From the NCBI GenBank assembly GCA_028023455.1, contig JAQFVV010007233.1, forward strand, positions 1 through 64,000: DNA of 64,000 nucleotides, in the 5' to 3' direction. Position numbers and translations under genes: made by a program. This DNA comes from Epiperipatus broadwayi. Taxonomy: Eukaryota > Onychophora > Udeonychophora > Euonychophora > Peripatidae. The notes under the pieces are model-generated. The model did no database searches. It was not told the origin of the DNA and saw nothing but the letters and a program-made list of their open reading frames with translations. Below are positions 26,501 through 40,261 of the stretch, piece after piece. The first letter of the stretch is position 1, and every line of letters starts with the position of its first letter.

Positions 26501-26784
26501 TTGTAAAACTTATCTTTTTTTTACTTTATGTATTCATTTTTATTAACGTAAAACAAACAAAAAAAAATTTTCCCATAAATTATGTCAATCAATTATACTG
26601 CAAAATTTATATAACCATACAATTTTGATTTATTATTCTCAGAATATTGAAAAATTGGCAAATTTGTCAGGGCACCTTCCTATTACTCCCAATACACTTA
26701 GGAAATGTTTTGATGCATTCCAGTATTGGTGATAGTGATGATGTCTCATTTTTAGTCTGTCTAATTGATTGAGCTTCCCTATAT
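23546..26784. other. AT-rich stretch with one further GC-richer patch
   Basis: The patch at about 24,520-24,710 ('ttacggtgacagcccacc', 'ttcggctatggctatctt') departs from the local composition but has no identifiable coding content. The rest is AT-rich with (ta)n tracts at 23,926, 24,280 and 25,656. Confidence 0.5.
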
Positions 26785-27410
26785 ATTTTTTTTCTATTAA
26801 CATCTAATAAGGCTTTTAAAATTATGGGTGCAATTTTTAAGGCATGGTAGATCATTTAATAGTTTTACAAAATATAAATTATTTCTCTCTTTGGTTTTGC
26901 CTATTTTAGAATATGGATCTGTTGTTTGGAATCTCAGTTCCAAATGAGATATTATTAAAATTCAATTGGTTTATAATAAATTTTCCAAGTACATTAAGTT
27001 AAAAGATCATTATTTATCCCTATCTGTTAGAAGAAAAATGAGAGATCTTAAAATTTTATATAACCTTGTGAATTATTAACTAACAAAATTTCAAATATTA
27101 CTTTTAATAATTGTTTACTTAAAACACGTACATTTACTTTATTTTATATTAAAGTTTATCACTCTAACATATTAAAATTTTCACCTTTGTTTCATTTGCC
27201 TAATACCTATAATCATGATTTTACTAATGAAAATATTTTTCCTTTAAACTTTAAAAAATTTGTTACTTATCTTATAAAAAAGTATGGCATATTAATAATT
27301 TGTCATTTTTATTCATTTATGTATATTATTGTATAGTTGTTATTGTGCAATTCTGTAATTGGCTTAATGCTGTAGTTTTGTACGGTAAATAAATTGAATT
27401 GTGAATTGAA
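26785..27410 (+). pseudogene. 3' end of a jockey/CR1-like non-LTR retrotransposon
   Basis: The plus strand reads SNKAFKIMGAIFK, then after a one-base frame change HGRSFNSFTKYKLFLSLVLPILEYGSVVWN. The block 'RPiLEYgsvvW' is the well-known motif in the C-terminal part of jockey/CR1-clade LINE reverse transcriptases. It is followed by a stop, then IKIQLVYNKF and SLSVRRKMRDLKILYN (the 'L..RR...Dl..lyki' block), and after another frame change DFTNENIFPLNFKKFVTYL. The end ggtaaataaattgaattgtg and the adjoining trinucleotide repeat fit a LINE 3' terminus. Several stops and shifts make it non-functional. Clade assignment is approximate. Confidence 0.8.
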
Positions 27411-27533
27411 TTATTATCATCATCATCATCATTATTATTATTATTATTATTATTATTGTTGTTATTATTATTAATTTTATTATTGTTATTATTATTATTG
27501 TTGTTGTTATTGTTGTTGTTGTTATTATTATTA
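27411..27533. repeat. TTA/TTG/TCA trinucleotide microsatellite
   Basis: Blocks of att, gtt and cat units follow directly on the LINE 3' end. The mirrored tract is at 28,022-28,127. Confidence 0.9.
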
Positions 27534-27774
27534 TATATTTGAAATAATGCACCCAGACATTACCTCCCTCACATGCAACTATACTAACTACCACATGCTA
27601 TGCATACACTATATATTCTCCTGCCATTGCTTTTAATTAATAATCGAAAATATATAAATAAATCTTTTGTTTTTCACATTCTCTGCCTGGCTAATATTCA
27701 AATCTTTATCTACTGTTTTGCACATTACCTTACTTATTATATTGGTGTCAATCTCCTATCACTCCAGCACATTC

Positions 27775-27831
27775 TTATTACTCTATTACTTATTATTTCT
27801 ATTATTTATGCATATATATTTTATTTAGTAT
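27775..27831. other. 57-base spacer at the palindrome centre
   Basis: The unpaired AT-rich segment between the two arms. The innermost paired block is gaatgtgctggagtgatagg at 27,832-27,851, matched in reverse at 27,755-27,774. No adapter-like or GC-rich sequence is visible in the spacer; it reads as ordinary local AT-rich DNA. Confidence 0.9.
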
Positions 27832-28021
27832 GAATGTGCTGGAGTGATAGGAGATTGACATAATATAATAAGTAAGGTAATGTGCAAAAACGGAATAAAA
27901 AGATTTGAATATTAGCCAAAAAACGTTTATTTATATTTTCGATTATTAATTAAAGTAACAGGGTATGCATAGCATGTGGTAGTTAGTAGTTATAATGAGG
28001 AAAATTGATTACGTATCAAAT

Positions 28022-28127
28022 ATAATAATAATAACAACAACAACAATAACAACAACAATAATATTAATAATAATAACAACAATAATAATAATAATAATAA
28101 TAATAATGATGATGATGATGATAATAA
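28022..28127. repeat. Mirror of the trinucleotide microsatellite
   Basis: Blocks of aat, aac and gat units, the reverse complement of 27,411-27,533 with fewer units. Confidence 0.9.
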
Positions 28128-28670
28128 TTCAATTCTAGTCAATTTATTTAAAAACTACAGCATTAAACCGATTGCAGAGGTGCGCAGCCTTTAACTATAC
28201 AATAATATACATAAATGAATAAAATTAATAATATGCCATACTTTATAAGATAAGTAACAAATTTTTAAATTTGAAATATTTTCATTAGTAAAATCATGAT
28301 TATAAACATTAGGCAAATGAAAACAAGGTGAAAGTTTTAATATGTTAGAGTGATAAGAACTTTAATATAAATAAAGTAAGATATTACGTGTTTTAAGTAA
28401 ACAATTATTAAAAAAGTAATATTTGAAATTTTGTTCGCAGGTTATATAAAATTTTACATTTTTCTTCTAACAGATAGGGGCATGTGATCTTTAACTTAAC
28501 ACTTGGAAAATTTATTATAAACAATTAATTTAATGGCGTTCCGACAACAATCCCGCTATTCTAAAATGGAAAAAATAAGAAAATAGTATATTTTGTAAAA
28601 CTGTCTACCATGCAACAAAATGCACCCCTATAATTTAAAAGCCTTATTAAATGTTAATAGAAAAATATAT
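28128..28670 (-). pseudogene. Mirror copy of the jockey/CR1-like LINE 3' end
   Basis: Reverse-complement counterpart of 26,785-27,410. The block encoding LEYGSVVW in the left arm is altered here (around 28,535-28,582) by substitutions and small deletions, and the coding frames are further broken. No independent evidence of a separate element. Confidence 0.75.
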
Positions 28671-31600
28671 AGGAAGCTCAATAGACGGAACTAAAAATGA
28701 GACATCATCACTATCACCAATACTGGGTGCATCAAGCTATTTCTAAGTGTATTGGGGTAATAGGAAGGTTGGCCTTGCCAATTTTCAATATTCTGAGAAT
28801 AATAAAATCAAGTATATAGTTATAAATTTGCGAATACTCGATAATTTATGGGAAAATTTTTTTGTTTGTTTTGCGTTAATAAAAATACACATAAGTAAAA
28901 AAAAAAGATAAGTTTTAATTATGCTATGAAGTTACACAAAAGTTTATCTTTATTTAAATTAAGTATTTAGTCAAATCAAACAATCACTGTTTTTATTTTG
29001 TAATGTCGCATCAAAAATAGGATTGTGTTTAGTCTTTTATTGTTCTTTTTCATTTGTTGTAAATGAATAAATGTATAGTGATAAGTTAAGAGAACTGTAT
29101 TTAGGCTAATATGTATAGATGTTGGTATTTGCTAATTTATAATTAATACCCACTTAGTACAAAAGTGGCAGAGATTCATTTAATTAAACCCTCATCATTC
29201 ACTCATTAACAATTAGGAAGGTTGGCATGATTTAGGGATTTTGATAGTTGCCATTGATCTTGATAATAAGGGTCATGTTGTAAATGTCTTAATGTGTCCA
29301 TGATATGGATAAATTTTATGCTTTGTCATAATGGTATAATGTACAATTTGTAATGGTCATTACACTGATAAAAAAATCATTGTTCAATCTATAAGGTAAT
29401 TCAGTGGTTGTATAGCGTGTCAATGACTTTTTAGAATTAGTTAGTTGATTTTTAATATAAAACGTACCTGTAACACTATGTCAACTTGTATAAAGATTAA
29501 CTGTGATACTACTTGAATAGGATCATGAAGAGACCGTAATGAATATATGCACTTCATGTCTTATACAGGGATAAATTTGGACTTCATCACAGTACTGAAT
29601 CATCTATCACTAAAAAATAAACCAATTAATAATTTAATTTTTAAAAAATGTTTGATTTAAGTAAAATATGTGCATATATATATATATGAAATGTACTTCA
29701 TTCATAAATATAATAAATATATACACTTGAAGAATTTTTGTTTTATGTCTGCCATATTGTAATAGTCGAATTTATATACTCATGCAACAAGCAAAATACA
29801 CTAAAGCTGACTGGAAGTGGTTGAACCTCTGATCTGACAAACTTCAACTCTTTGCTAGTACTTCATTGATTTTATACCCTATAATTGACATTTCTGAAGT
29901 TACACTCAGCCTCCAATTTAACTGTGAAGAGTGAAAGTATGAATTCAAGGATAAATACTGACTTAACTAATAGGTGAATTAGAAGGATATTTTTTTAGTA
30001 CATCATAACACAAGAATATATACCCAGCTTTTTATAAAATCATTAAAAAATGTGATTGTAAAATGTGGACTGAAATAAAATATTGGATTGGTTTGAAATA
30101 GACCCATGAGCAAAAATATGAAATAGTATATTTTAAAAAATGTTTATTAAAACAATAGCAATGATATAAAATAAAGTAACACAATGGCAAATTATTTGAC
30201 ATTAAGCTTATGTATATTTAATACATGTAGGCATTTTATGAATGAGACTATTATCAGTACAGCTGTCTCGCTTCAGTAATATATTACAATATAAAATATA
30301 TGCAGTTCATAGTCATACCTAATTATCTAACATACTTATCTATTTGTTTTGGTTTTATATAAGTTGATAATCTAACGCAGAATGATAATTACATATATAA
30401 TAGGTGTATTATATATTAATAGAGTGAGCGATAAATAAGATCAATATCATGCAGATTCAACTGATAACAAGACTGGGCTCAGTCTAAAGTTGAATAATTA
30501 TTAATAGGAGGAAAAATAGTTACAGATTCTATGCTATATTGGTACTATAAAATGCTAAAATAGTTTGCGAATGCGATAGTGCTCATTTTCTGACGGATTT
30601 ACTTTCTATTTTATATGAATAGATAAGTTCATAGGTTTCGAACAAACTGGACCCTCATGTTCTAGTTCTTAATTTAAAAATGGTGAATTTTATCTGTAAT
30701 CCCATTTAAAGAATGCAGCAAATATAAACACATGTACTATAAAGACACACTTCTGGCTCGCACACAATAGAACAATATGTAAACGCTGCGAATTAATTAA
30801 CTAAAAAAACCTAAAACAGATAGCTTCTATCTGTCAAGCAATACAATCAGTTCTTTAAACTAGCATTATAATTATGCTGAGACTAAATCATATTACAATC
30901 TAACTATAATCTGAGATATATATATATAATTGCAATTAGGAATACTTGAGGGTAACATTAGCAAATTTATTTTAATATCATATACAACCTGTGATATCCT
31001 TCTAACTAATAGATATCAAAGTCATAACTAAATATATAAAACTGATAAAGCAAACCTTGCAGAAATATAATACGATATATATAATATCATAACAATAACA
31101 GTACACGTAATCGTTATTATCTAATAATATTATTATTTCGAAACAACATTTGAAATTTACCAAGCAGCATCTAAAATGTTTAAAGTGGAGATTTTAATTA
31201 TCTCCATTGTAATTTCGCTGGTAACCTCCAAGATGGGCTTTTTTGATTATAACATATATATATATTAAATTTAAACAGAATAGATAATAAAACAAATACT
31301 TAAAACAATAAATCTAGGCATAACTGCAGTGTTTAGAAAATTAAAGGTAACGATTGCAGTTACAGATTATAAAAGTAAAGTCTTTTAATTTATAATAATT
31401 AAACTATAAGGTTAAATTACTCAAATGATTGTCATAAATTATAGATTTTAAGGAATAGATTGACAATAAATGATTTACAATATATAGATAATTGTTCAAA
31501 GTTTAACAAAGGGATTTCTTTACAAGTGATTTAAGTAAAAAGATTATATCGAATGTTATTTATTGCAAATAAGTTGGCTACATTATAGGTTTATAGATTG

Positions 31601-34600
31601 AACCCCATAGGAAAACGTGCAAAAGAACATTACTGTCTTCTTGTGAGTGAATAATCCGAATTTTTAAACAATTGGCAAGTAAATGTTCTACGCAGGGATA
31701 AATTTAGGTCTCTTCTTTTCACGGCAGGCTGCCCACAAGTCTCTTCTCCCAGAAATGACATTCGTACCATCAGACATGCGAAATTGGATGAAGTGTCATC
31801 TCAGATGGGATTAACTATTTTTATTGCCTAGCTAATGCAAAGCTGAATTGCGGTACAACTTCTCCACAAAGATTTATAGCAAGAGCCAGCAAGAAATCTG
31901 CCTTATTTATACATTTTTCGAATTAAACCTGTTTCTTCAATTTTGATCTTTTTAATTCTTATGGTTTTAATCTGGAAAGAATTCATTGCAATTGTAATAG
32001 TGGAAAAATGATATTGATTCAGATTTACCATTTAGATTAACCTTGTTAAAATTTGATTTCTGAGATTTTGTTTCTGAATTATTTGATCAAAATTAAAATT
32101 CCACTAACTTTGTGACAGGCGACCACATCTGCAAAATTGACAATCTTATTTTAATCACATGTTATTCAAAATGTAAATTCCCTTTATTAAAACTAAAATA
32201 TTATTTAGAAATTATTTAAAATGTACATTCTTTTTAAATAAAACAAATTTTTTATGACAAATATTATTTAGAAAAAGAAATTGCAATATGTACATACATT
32301 GATATCACAATCATTTATCTATGCGTGATAAATTCCTATACAACTGTGTTGTCTATAACTGTGTTAATGGTATAACACATGCACTTAAATATGTTTAAAC
32401 TTAATATGGCTGTGAAACAGATGGGTAGTTATGAAGGAAGAATATACTGTTTCAATTATTTTATTTTTATCTGAGAGAAAAAATCTGTATATTTATTTTG
32501 TTTTATCTTTTTAAATATTAAAAAAAAAATTAAGTTATGCTTTTATTATCTTGTAAAAACGTAATTGAAAAAATAGGATGAGAAATTATCAAGATTTTTT
32601 AAACTGTTCATATATTTTTTTTGTGTAAAGAGAAGTAATTTTATTTTCTCTTAGCTAATTTAGGAATTTTATTTTATTGTATTGAGTAATAAAAGATTTA
32701 TCTGAAAGTTATTAAAAGATAGTGATAAAACAGGCTGACAGCAGTTTCAGAGTGTATTACTAGAAAATGGACTTTAGCAGAAAATAGCAGGATATTACTG
32801 TGAAAAACTTTATGAGGAGAAACCGGATTGGAGCCTTTACAAAAGTCTCTGAGTACAAGTGAATAAATTGCACAAATATATATACAATTACTGATGTCAT
32901 CAATCACTTACTGAAAAGTGGATTTTAATTATTGCTAGAAATTGCTGTTTTGTTGATTTGATTACGAAGATAATCAAAGATGAATTAAACCATTTTGAGT
33001 ACAATCATGTGTTTTCCTCTCATCATGAATTTAATTATTATAATTTATGAATACCAATGTTTGCCTAATAAATGATTCTGCCTAATGTCTAAATTTGAAT
33101 CATTTACATCTGTTTTAAAACTTTCCACATGAAAAATATACTCAATTTTTAAAATTGAAAAAAAATATATATCTTAACAGATACTCACATTCTTAAATGT
33201 GAACAAACTAGCTTCGAATGTTTTTGTATTTATAAATTAAGTGTTTAAAAATGAACAAAAAAACATACATATCATAGTAAATAAAGTTAATATTTATTTT
33301 AATATATTAAAAATATGACAGTAATTTTATATCAATACAATTTATAAATTAATGAATAGTTATGCATATGTAGGTATGCATAGAGATATTATTGCAAATA
33401 TAAATGCTGATTTAATTTTTTTATTGTATTGCAATTGATAATTTAATCATATATTTTAATTTATGTATGTTCATAAGTAAATATTATTTATTTCATTTTG
33501 TATGGTAATATTAAACTTCTTTAATTTAATGTTTGTTAATTACCTATTTTTAAGCAAATGTGTGTATATAATATATAGTGGAAATTTTACACTTCTGTTA
33601 TGCCTTGATATTGTGTTCTTTAATATATTATTCTGTTTAAGTTGTAATAATTATAATTTTTTATTTTATTTAATATTGATAAATTAATTAATAGTTAATA
33701 GTTGACTCAGCATTTTGTGTTTATTATTTGCTAATCACTTCACTACAATAATTATTAATTTTATTTTATCTGTTTTCTATGCCGCGCACAGAGTTTAGGG
33801 TAGCATGGATTTTTATGCTCTTATAGAGACTCTAGATATCTACATAAACATCTTTGCATATTCTTATCTGAAAATAGATGCATAAAGCTTATGATTTAAA
33901 CTTTAAAAAATGCTTTATTATTATGGCAAAAATCTGTTGATCCTTAACAGGATTGATACTAAAGTGTCATCCGAAAATCCTAATTAATTATTATTAGTTT
34001 TAATCTCTTTTTAAATAATATAGGATTTATTATCAGTGTGTCTCTTTTTTTATTGTCTTGAATAATAGCATCCATGAATTCTGATCTTTATTAGGGTGTG
34101 TGAGCTCCTGGGAGACCTATAATAATTAATTAAGAATAATGTAAAATTCATTGTTTTGAAATTTACAGCACCATGGAGTAGTTAAATTGTAGTGTAAGGA
34201 GCTACAAGAAAATTGTAGAGAGAATGAAAGGAGTACATTCTTGGTACAATAATTCTTAATTATATATATTCTTTAGCAAAAATAATAGATAATATATTGA
34301 AACATATTTATACAAGTTGAAATATATTTATAGACTCTTTAAGTTTGTACAAATGTGTAAAACAACTAGCATGTTGCAAAATTAATAAGATTATATTTTA
34401 TTGACCACATATAATTACTTTCATGCTGCATATTTGATTAACATCTATAAATTATGTTGATTTTGCTTAAATTTCACTTAAAAAGCAGAAAATTTATATA
34501 ATAATATCAAACTAATGCTAATAATCATATATCTTAAATATTGTATAAAATATTTGCTTTGCTATGTCATTTAAAGCCTGTTTTTTAAAGTAGAAAATAT

Positions 34601-37046
34601 CTTTATATTAACAAAACACTTATCTTCTCATCATATAAAATATTTCATTTATATTTGTATTTAACATATAAAATTCTTAGCCATTTATTAAATATTAAGG
34701 GAAATACTATCATCTCCATCATGCGATATTTTCTTAAATTTTCATCATATACAAAAATTATTTAGCAACATACACAAGCTGTCCTTTAATGCAAATTTAT
34801 ACTCAAACTGCAACATGACAAGCAAAATCTTTATCAATCTCTATAAAATAAAGTGAAACTATCTGCATAATTCACAAAATAAAAGTATATATGTTATGAG
34901 TATCTAAAAAATTAAAATTTATAATTATACATTAATACATTTATATACACTTATTTTAAAAGATTATAAACAACATCCCTCATAAAATTAAAAACTGGTA
35001 TATTTTTAATTATTTATCTTAAAGAATTAGATATTCAAATACACTATATACATATATTGATAATTTACAGAAGAAATCAACATCAATTGCCACACTATTT
35101 ATTTTTACAATTTATCCGCACTGTATTAAAAATCAATTTTTATTTTAATTGGCTACATTGTAAGACAGATATATATTAAATATATATTCAAAAGCAAATT
35201 GTGACTTCATTGATAATTGCCAAATTAATTAATATACAATATTACAATGCTATCCAATGCTTAACTTAAAAGATGTAATTAATGAATGTGTACGATGCAA
35301 TATTTATTTAATTTTTCATCCACTCACTAAAAGACAGTTGATCACTTTATTAATGATATACCCAAAAGTAGACTTTCATTGTTGTGATTACAAAACCAAA
35401 GAAAGTGTTTCATCTAATATAAATAAATAATCAAAATCATATTTTTTGTTGATGTACAATAACCAAAATGTTAATACAGGGTTAAATTTAAAATAATATA
35501 CTAATTTTAAAACTATTCAATAATTATTCACTTTTATGGATGGAATTTTATGAATGTTATTTGGCTTTGGTAAATATTATGATCATTATATTGTAATTGT
35601 TATCTTGAAAAATAATTTTGTTCATGGATTACACAAGTAAAAATTAGCATATGATGGTAAATCTAAAGTATAATAATACTTAATCTACTTGTTCTGTTGT
35701 AAGCATATCGTAATATGTTTGGCTGTGAAAATTATTGCTAACTATAAAAATGTAGAAATGAAAAAATATTGAAAATATTAATTTCATTTAGAAACTAAAA
35801 ATAGAATTTTAGTCATATATAATCAATATTTAATTTTAAATTGTTTCAGTATAAATATTAGCTAAAGTATAACGCAATATCAATTTTGGGATTAAAAATC
35901 ATTATGTATGTTAATTTCTATCAAATCAATAACTATTAGTAATACATTTGTGTTAAATGTGAGTAACAGTTGTACATTTTATTGAATATTTATACCTTTA
36001 ATATTTATTTAAATAATTCTATCTCTGCATTCACATGTATGCACTATTCAAAATTTCTAAGTCATTTCAAAAGAAAATGACATTTAATAAAATGTGACAT
36101 TTCATAATGAAAAAATGCCGGGGGTAATATATATATAAGTTAAATTTGATTTGCATAACTATCCGTTCTTTAAAAAAAAGTCTTAAATAGTGATAATGTT
36201 TTTTAATTACATATATATATATATTATGTTAAATTTTATTTTTTCAAAATTAACTACACATTGATTACTGTCGTAATACATTTTTATATGTAATATAACC
36301 ATATTAATAAATAATAAGACTTTATTGGTATGCAATAATATATTGAATATTAAATATTTATTTTTAATTATAAATAATTTTACATAAAATAATATAAGAT
36401 TATGAATATAAAATTGAAACTTCAGTATAAATTTTTTTTCACTGGAGTTGTAACGCAGAAAATAGCAAACTATTAGCTGGAAGCCTTCTCTGTTTCTCAG
36501 TCTATTTTTCTGTATATTTACATAACAAAATGGCTTTCTTTTGAAATCGTCTGAAAAAAGTGTTTTAAGTTTAATACAAACATTTTAATTAGGCTATAAT
36601 GGACCATAATGTGTTGTATGAGAAAATTAAAGAAGAAGTATTCGATTCATAAGTTTTTCTTTTAGGTCATGAGCCATCAAGACTAGATTATTTCTCAAGC
36701 ATCCTGATATTAAAGATTTAAAACGTCGACCCTTACAAAGGAGGAACAGTTTACAATATGGACCCTGGATAATAATAAATGTTAAATAGATGGATTAGCG
36801 AAAACAGCGGCTTCAAGCTAAGTGCTTTTCCCCCTTTTTATATAGATTAAAGTTGCACTAACTCTTAATCTATACATATATTTTAAAGCATTTCTACATA
36901 AAGTACATGTAGCACAGTGTATACGACTATACATGCCATATCATATGCGAATTTTTAACTACTATATATATTAGGGTTAAAATTGTTGTTGATATGATAT
37001 TAATGATTTATGACAATTTTTATCTGCAGAGCTAGTCTTTTTCTGC
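28671..37046. other. Right-arm mirror of 17.6-26.8 kb: no recognisable gene
   Basis: Follows the left arm in reverse complement, including the two GC-richer patches (about 30,560-30,720 and 31,620-31,830), with many small indels. It adds no new feature. Confidence 0.65.
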
Positions 37047-37254
37047 CAAACATCATGTGATCACCATCTCTTATCTTGGCACATAACTTTATTATTAAAC
37101 AGGAAAACTCTCCATCCGTTCTCACTAAGAACCCACGAAACTAATCTGGATATTGAATAAGTAAAGCACTAGATGAGCATTTTATGCACAAGCCTCTGAC
37201 ATCCGATGATTTGGACTGGCACAGGTGTACATTACTGTATGGAAAATTGTCTAA
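37047..37254 (-). mobile_element. Mirror copy of the 17.4-kb MITE
   Basis: Reverse complement of 17,361-17,594, recognisable by catcatgtgatcaccatctc, gcactagatgagcattttat and attactgtatgg. It is shortened by several small deletions. Confidence 0.7.
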
Positions 37255-39594
37255 TTTTTTTCTCATAGAAAATTTATAATCCCTGGATTTTTTATAGATC
37301 TTTCTTTACTTTTTGTAGAAATTCTGGGAAGACAAAAACTGTGGATTAAGATATATGTGTATAATCAACCAATGAAAAAGAATTTCCCCTCAACATTTTA
37401 AAAAAAATATTTTCTTTAAATTGAATACATTTTTAAAAGTATCGTAAACAAAATACAGAATTATTATTTAACTTTTCCATCAATATCAGTAATACTATTA
37501 AATAAGACATTAATAATGAAAACAATATCATCATGTGTCACTCCATTCATGTTGTAAAAGTAATGCTAAAACAATTATTATCAGTTTGTGAATATGTAAA
37601 TATTTAGGAACAGACTTTTAACCTATATCATAGCGCGAATGTTTATAATAGTCAAACAATATTTTGTTTATTTGACTAGAGGGACCTCTCCAAACCTTCC
37701 GCAAGATAACAACTTTATAAAGATAAAACAACCAATATCTTTAGCCTAACTTTTTATATATAAACCATGTCTGAATCTTGATTTAGGAGCACATGAATGT
37801 TAACTATTTATAAGTCCACTATTTCCTTTTACAAGTAGCTGTCGTAATCTTTGTGATTACAAGTTAAATTGATCTTTATATTGGAAATATATAAACTACT
37901 GTAAAATTAGCACAATTATTTATTAAGCACACAGAACCTGATTCTCTAAAAAACGACATGTGATGATAAAAATATTAATTATTTGGATTATTATATCTCA
38001 CGAGTATTTCTGCTGCTTCTATAGTAGGGCGTCTAAGACGAAAAGTCGTAAATTTAAATTAATTCATTACTCCATTACTCCGACTTCTTGGAAACCTGCC
38101 AATAAGATAAATAAATATCAACCATTTACTTTTTCTTTAGACTTCATTTCTGCGATTTCAAAATAATTAAACGAATCTTTGTTTTTATATTCTGGTGACA
38201 AGCTTTTCAGCCATTGTTCAGTTCAAATATTTTCGCTTTTCCCATATACACTATCAATATTGTCAATTCGAAATCATTCCACGTTCAACATGTATTCTTT
38301 AGTAAAAATTAATTATATTTAAATAAAAAAAAAATACACAATTTATTTATTTTTAAAAACAATATTAATCTGTATCTTTATTTCATTTTTTATTATTTTT
38401 ACTTATAATCATTAGTAATATTAATATTTTTTTTATAATAATACAAAAATATTAATTTGTATGTGTGTCTCTGTCTATGGGTTTATTTTTATTTGTCCAA
38501 ATGCATATACATATTTCACACTTCTTATAATTAAATATTTTGTCCATAACTAATATAAATTATATGTATATTACAATTTTTTTAATGACTATTATTTTAA
38601 AAAACAAAACTAAATAAATAATTAAAACACTTATTTTTTGTGTACGAATATTTTCCTTTTAGCAGGTTTGCCACAATATAAATAATGTCACTGAAATTAA
38701 TATTTAATGGTTTTTCACGATATTATTTATTTTTTTGCTACTTACTTTTGTTCTCATTTCCTTCAAAAATTTGTACTTATTAAAAAATAAAAACGCACTA
38801 AAAATAATGTTTTATAATAAAAAAATATGCGCAAGAATAAAATGTCTTTTTCAAAAATTGGTATAATAAAATTAGATTATAGAGTACAAATGATAAAATA
38901 ATATAAATAAACAATAATACATAATAATAAAGTTGTCTTCAAATCAATTGATCTTTTACAGAATAAAAATGCATATGCATTTAGTTTGTATTTAGAAATA
39001 ACAATATGATTAGTTTATAAAGCTGCTTGTTAAATATTTAATTAAATTTTACAAAGGGGGATTCAAACTTTAGTATTATTCACGTAAGCTATCAAAGCAA
39101 TTATTTTTTGCGATTCATTCACACACAGATGTTCAGATAATATGATAAATTGGTCAATATTTTATGGATTGCTATTTAAAGATATTGCCATAATTAAATT
39201 CAGCTTAACTAATGTTATTGCAAATGTTAATTTTTTATTTATTAAAATTATCTTTTATTTTATGTAGGTTATTGTTCATAATAAACCTGCAATTCCGAGT
39301 TAAAACTAATACGATCCCAGGTTTCCCCGAAAAACAAAAGTCTTTTTTTCCCAGAGTATTTTTTATTTTTCTATTGTTATTTAAATAAATATTTATATTA
39401 TAATTTATTTAAATTCAAATAAAGAAAAGTATACATTGTGGACGAACGACAATGTTAAATAGTAAATAAAATATTGGAAATAGTAAATTTAAATTAATAA
39501 ATTTAAAGAAAACAAAAAAACAATATTATTTTACTTTAGTACGGAATTTTATTTAGTAACAACTGCGAAATATTAAATTTTCAATAAATATCCC
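37255..39594. other. Right-arm mirror of 14.8-17.4 kb: no recognisable gene
   Basis: Includes the damaged mirror of the ACCGGTT-rich segment (about 39,280-39,345), where most ACCGGTT blocks are lost. Otherwise AT-rich. Confidence 0.6.
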
Positions 39595-40173
39595 TGCCCG
39601 CCCCCGGGAGCCGGGTGTAAGTGCGGGGCCTAAATAAAATAAATTCTATATATATATATAAATCAAATATTATGTAATATAATTAGTACTTATCTTTTTG
39701 ACAATTATAATTATAGTCACAAACTAACGTAAAATGATTAGAGAAATAGAGAACTGCAAGAAATGTAATAAACTGGTGACATTTGATAGTAGCCACATCT
39801 ACTAACCTTGAAGTGCACCACAACTGTGTAATGTCAAAAAATAGTGTGGTGCATATATTAGGATACATATAAAATAATTGAGAGAAATAATTACTATCGA
39901 TTAATTAAACATTAGTCAAAAACAACACTTGCGGGTATCCATACTATATTATAATGTATATATATATATTATAATAATAAACACAATAATAAATCTCATC
40001 CATCAACAAACTTAAAATAAATATATTTTTAATTGTTTGAATGAATTTATCCTTTATCGTCAAAAGTTTGCTTTTCAATATTTCGAAAAATAACTTTTTG
40101 TTAATTTTGTGACTGCGGGATAAAATCTTGAAATTTAATTATTGAATTACTCAATCGCCTTAAAATAGCCCTG
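39595..40173. mobile_element. Mirror copy of the 618-bp hAT MITE
   Basis: Counterpart of 14,183-14,800. The end at 40,173 retains 'tagccctg' followed by cgcatata, the reverse complement of the target duplication. The other end near 39,595 is scrambled ('tccctgcccgcccccgggag'), so the second duplication and terminal repeat cannot be read. Confidence 0.75.
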
Positions 40174-40261
40174 CGCATATAATATCCGATATATATTTAT
40201 AGGTATTTTTTGAATAAAGTACTTACAATAATAGCTTCAAATACTATTTTTAAGCTAAAAT

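Larger units (their letters stand above)
1..27774 (+). repeat. Left arm of a giant inverted repeat (cleaner copy)
   Basis: The whole stretch is matched in reverse complement by 27,832-53,876. I aligned anchors by eye along its length. Examples are base 1 with 53,876, 661 with 53,220, 2,401 with 51,483, 6,001 with 47,910, 8,961 with 44,890, 12,541 with 41,563, 16,321 with 38,214, 20,151 with 34,718, 23,401 with 31,763, 26,641 with 28,794 and 27,774 with 27,832. Order is fully conserved. This arm is about 1.7 kb longer than its mirror and keeps intact target duplications and longer homopolymers, so it looks like the faithful copy. The arm reaches the first base of the window and may continue beyond it. 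Confidence 0.96.

Noticed and set aside
26667-26855. Minus-strand 62-codon frame
   Set aside because: It is partly antisense to the LINE 3' fragment and has no recognisable domain.
27364-27594. Open frame of 76 codons rich in Ile and Thr
   Set aside because: It is a translation of the trinucleotide microsatellite and has no sequence complexity.
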